64,000 bases of DNA from Kordiimonas laminariae (GTDB taxonomy: Bacteria > Pseudomonadota > Alphaproteobacteria > Sphingomonadales > Kordiimonadaceae): the NCBI RefSeq assembly GCF_023008165.1, contig NZ_JAKQZA010000001.1, forward strand, positions 1 through 64,000, in the 5' to 3' direction. The notes under the pieces are model-generated. The model saw only the letters and a program-made list of their open reading frames with translations. It searched no databases and was not told where the DNA came from. Shown piece after piece: positions 61,528-64,000 of the stretch. Positions within the stretch are counted from its first letter, which is position 1, and every line of letters starts with the position of its first letter. The translations under genes were made by a program, and so were the position numbers.

Positions 61528-62457
61528 CTATTTTCCTGCTCTATCAACGCTCTTGATGTAGAGCCGCCAAGTTTTGAAATCGATGGCAAATTCATGTTCC
61601 CCCAGAACATCCATTCCCAGAATCATGGCCGGTACATTCGAAGCACCTAACAAGACAAAAACTGGTATATCAGCTACATAAAGCTCTGCATTTCCTATTT
61701 CCAAATCCCCTAAAACAAGGTCAGGTACCAACATTTGTTTTGTTGAACGGGTTCCTGCAATGCGAGCTGATATCTCTTTTTCTTCTATGCCTGAACGAGC
61801 CATTGCTTCTGCGCCAGAGGTATTGATAACAGTATGTGAAGCGCCTGTATCTACGATCAGCGGCACCGTTACACCGCCAATTTCAATTTCAAGAGCAAGC
61901 GAGCCATATGCAACGGGACGTCCCTGTATATAGCTCCAACCATCTTCCTCACGGAAATCATCAGATGAATCTAATAGAACTGCCAGATCATCTTTTGGTT
62001 TCATCAACAATGTTTTTCCGGTGAGGACATCAACACCGATTAACCCCTTTGCCTGTGAGCCAATAACATCAGGTAGAGCAACAGTATCCTCAACCTGTAG
62101 CGTTTGCCCCAACGCGAACAAATCTCTCACATCAAAAACCTGAACCCGTCTATATCCTCTGGCTGTAACAATACTTCGGGATTTAAAGGGAACAGCTTGA
62201 ATATCCATCAAAGCTGTCAGAGAGCGATAAATAACGCTTCGGCTGGCACCGGTATCTAGAATGAAAGGGAAAGGCCCTTCGCCGTTCACATGTACACCAA
62301 CCATCAAGCGACCATAAGCATCTCGCTCAAGTTGATGCATTATTTCAGCGCCGTCTACATAAGCTGAAGCAGGCTGAAAACCAAGCGCTAACCAAAAGGC
62401 AAAAAAGGGCAGCCAGCGAAGACTACCCTTTTTGAATATATTACCAAGCTTAAACAG
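61528..62457 (-). CDS. Secreted tandem retropepsin-like aspartyl protease, probable CTG start
   Basis: 309 residues if translation starts at CTG 62457; from the first ATG (62340) it is 270 residues with no signal. In frame upstream of that ATG the strand encodes FKLGNIFKKGSLRWLPFFAF then WLALGFQPASA, an excellent Sec signal, and AGGA stands nine bases before CTG. No ATG, GTG or TTG is present in this stretch. Two DTGAS motifs, at Asp68 and Asp203 (Asp29 and Asp164 from the ATG), indicate two retropepsin-like domains able to form a single-chain active site. The start follows the rpoD stop by about ten bases. Confidence 0.75.
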   Translation of the reverse strand: MFKLGNIFKKGSLRWLPFFAFWLALGFQPASAYVDGAEIMHQLERDAYGRLMVGVHVNGEGPFPFILDTGASRSVIYRSLTALMDIQAVPFKSRSIVTARGYRRVQVFDVRDLFALGQTLQVEDTVALPDVIGSQAKGLIGVDVLTGKTLLMKPKDDLAVLLDSSDDFREEDGWSYIQGRPVAYGSLALEIEIGGVTVPLIVDTGASHTVINTSGAEAMARSGIEEKEISARIAGTRSTKQMLVPDLVLGDLEIGNAELYVADIPVFVLLGASNVPAMILGMDVLGEHEFAIDFKTWRLYIKSVDRAGK

Positions 62458-62468
62458 AGGAGCTGGTC

Positions 62469-64000
<1,532 letters not shown>

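Overview
The window looks like the chromosome of a marine-type alphaproteobacterium with moderate GC. The evidence is an alphaproteobacterial rpoD C-terminus at the right edge, two large TonB-dependent receptors, a short flagellin, P450/2Fe-2S catabolic modules and an exosortase system. Kordiimonadales would fit, but taxonomy cannot be fixed from the sequence alone. Annotation is from reading only; no database search was run.

Layout. (1) 1-5152: end of an integrated element, with a resolvase fragment, a lipoprotein, an ankyrin-type protein, unknown genes and a large serine recombinase whose reading frame runs into a tRNA(CAT) gene. (2) 5338-7704: TonB-dependent receptor. (3) 7843-25476: catabolic block with ferredoxin, ferredoxin reductase, two AraC-type regulators, class I glutamine amidotransferase, LigB-type extradiol dioxygenase, cytochrome P450, glutamine-synthetase-like ligase, three aldehyde dehydrogenases, acetoacetate-decarboxylase-like and DOPA-4,5-dioxygenase-like proteins, FAH-family hydrolase, MFS transporter and GabT/GabD. 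Ligase plus amidotransferase plus P450/ferredoxin resembles gamma-glutamylation-dependent amine degradation (aniline tdnQ/tdnT; mycobacterial cyclic-amine P450 operons); the meta-cleavage genes point to an aromatic ring. The substrate is unknown.

(4) 25575-53888: the most striking part. A complete Wzx/Wzy-type exopolysaccharide cluster with an exosortase/PEP-CTERM module lies between two H-NOX (heme nitric-oxide/oxygen sensor) operons. The first H-NOX operon encodes a hybrid histidine kinase and an NtrC-type sigma-54 activator. Four sequences matching the -24/-12 sigma-54 promoter stand before the H-NOX operon, before both divergent polysaccharide operons, and inside the polysaccharide operon. 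A recurring TTTGCA-N3-TGCAAA-like motif lies near them and is a candidate enhancer site. The second H-NOX operon encodes a PAS kinase and two response regulators, one with an HDOD domain and one with a degenerate HD-GYP domain. I infer a gas-responsive (probably NO) switch for exopolysaccharide and surface-protein production.

(5) 53974-58710: iron-uptake operon (two small membrane proteins, a PepSY-type membrane protein, a TonB receptor) with two Fur-box-like dyads. (6) 58732-64000: PspB-like protein, amidohydrolase-like protein lacking metal ligands, flagellin, tandem aspartyl protease that probably starts at CTG, and the C-terminal part of rpoD. No rRNA, insertion sequence or CRISPR array was seen.
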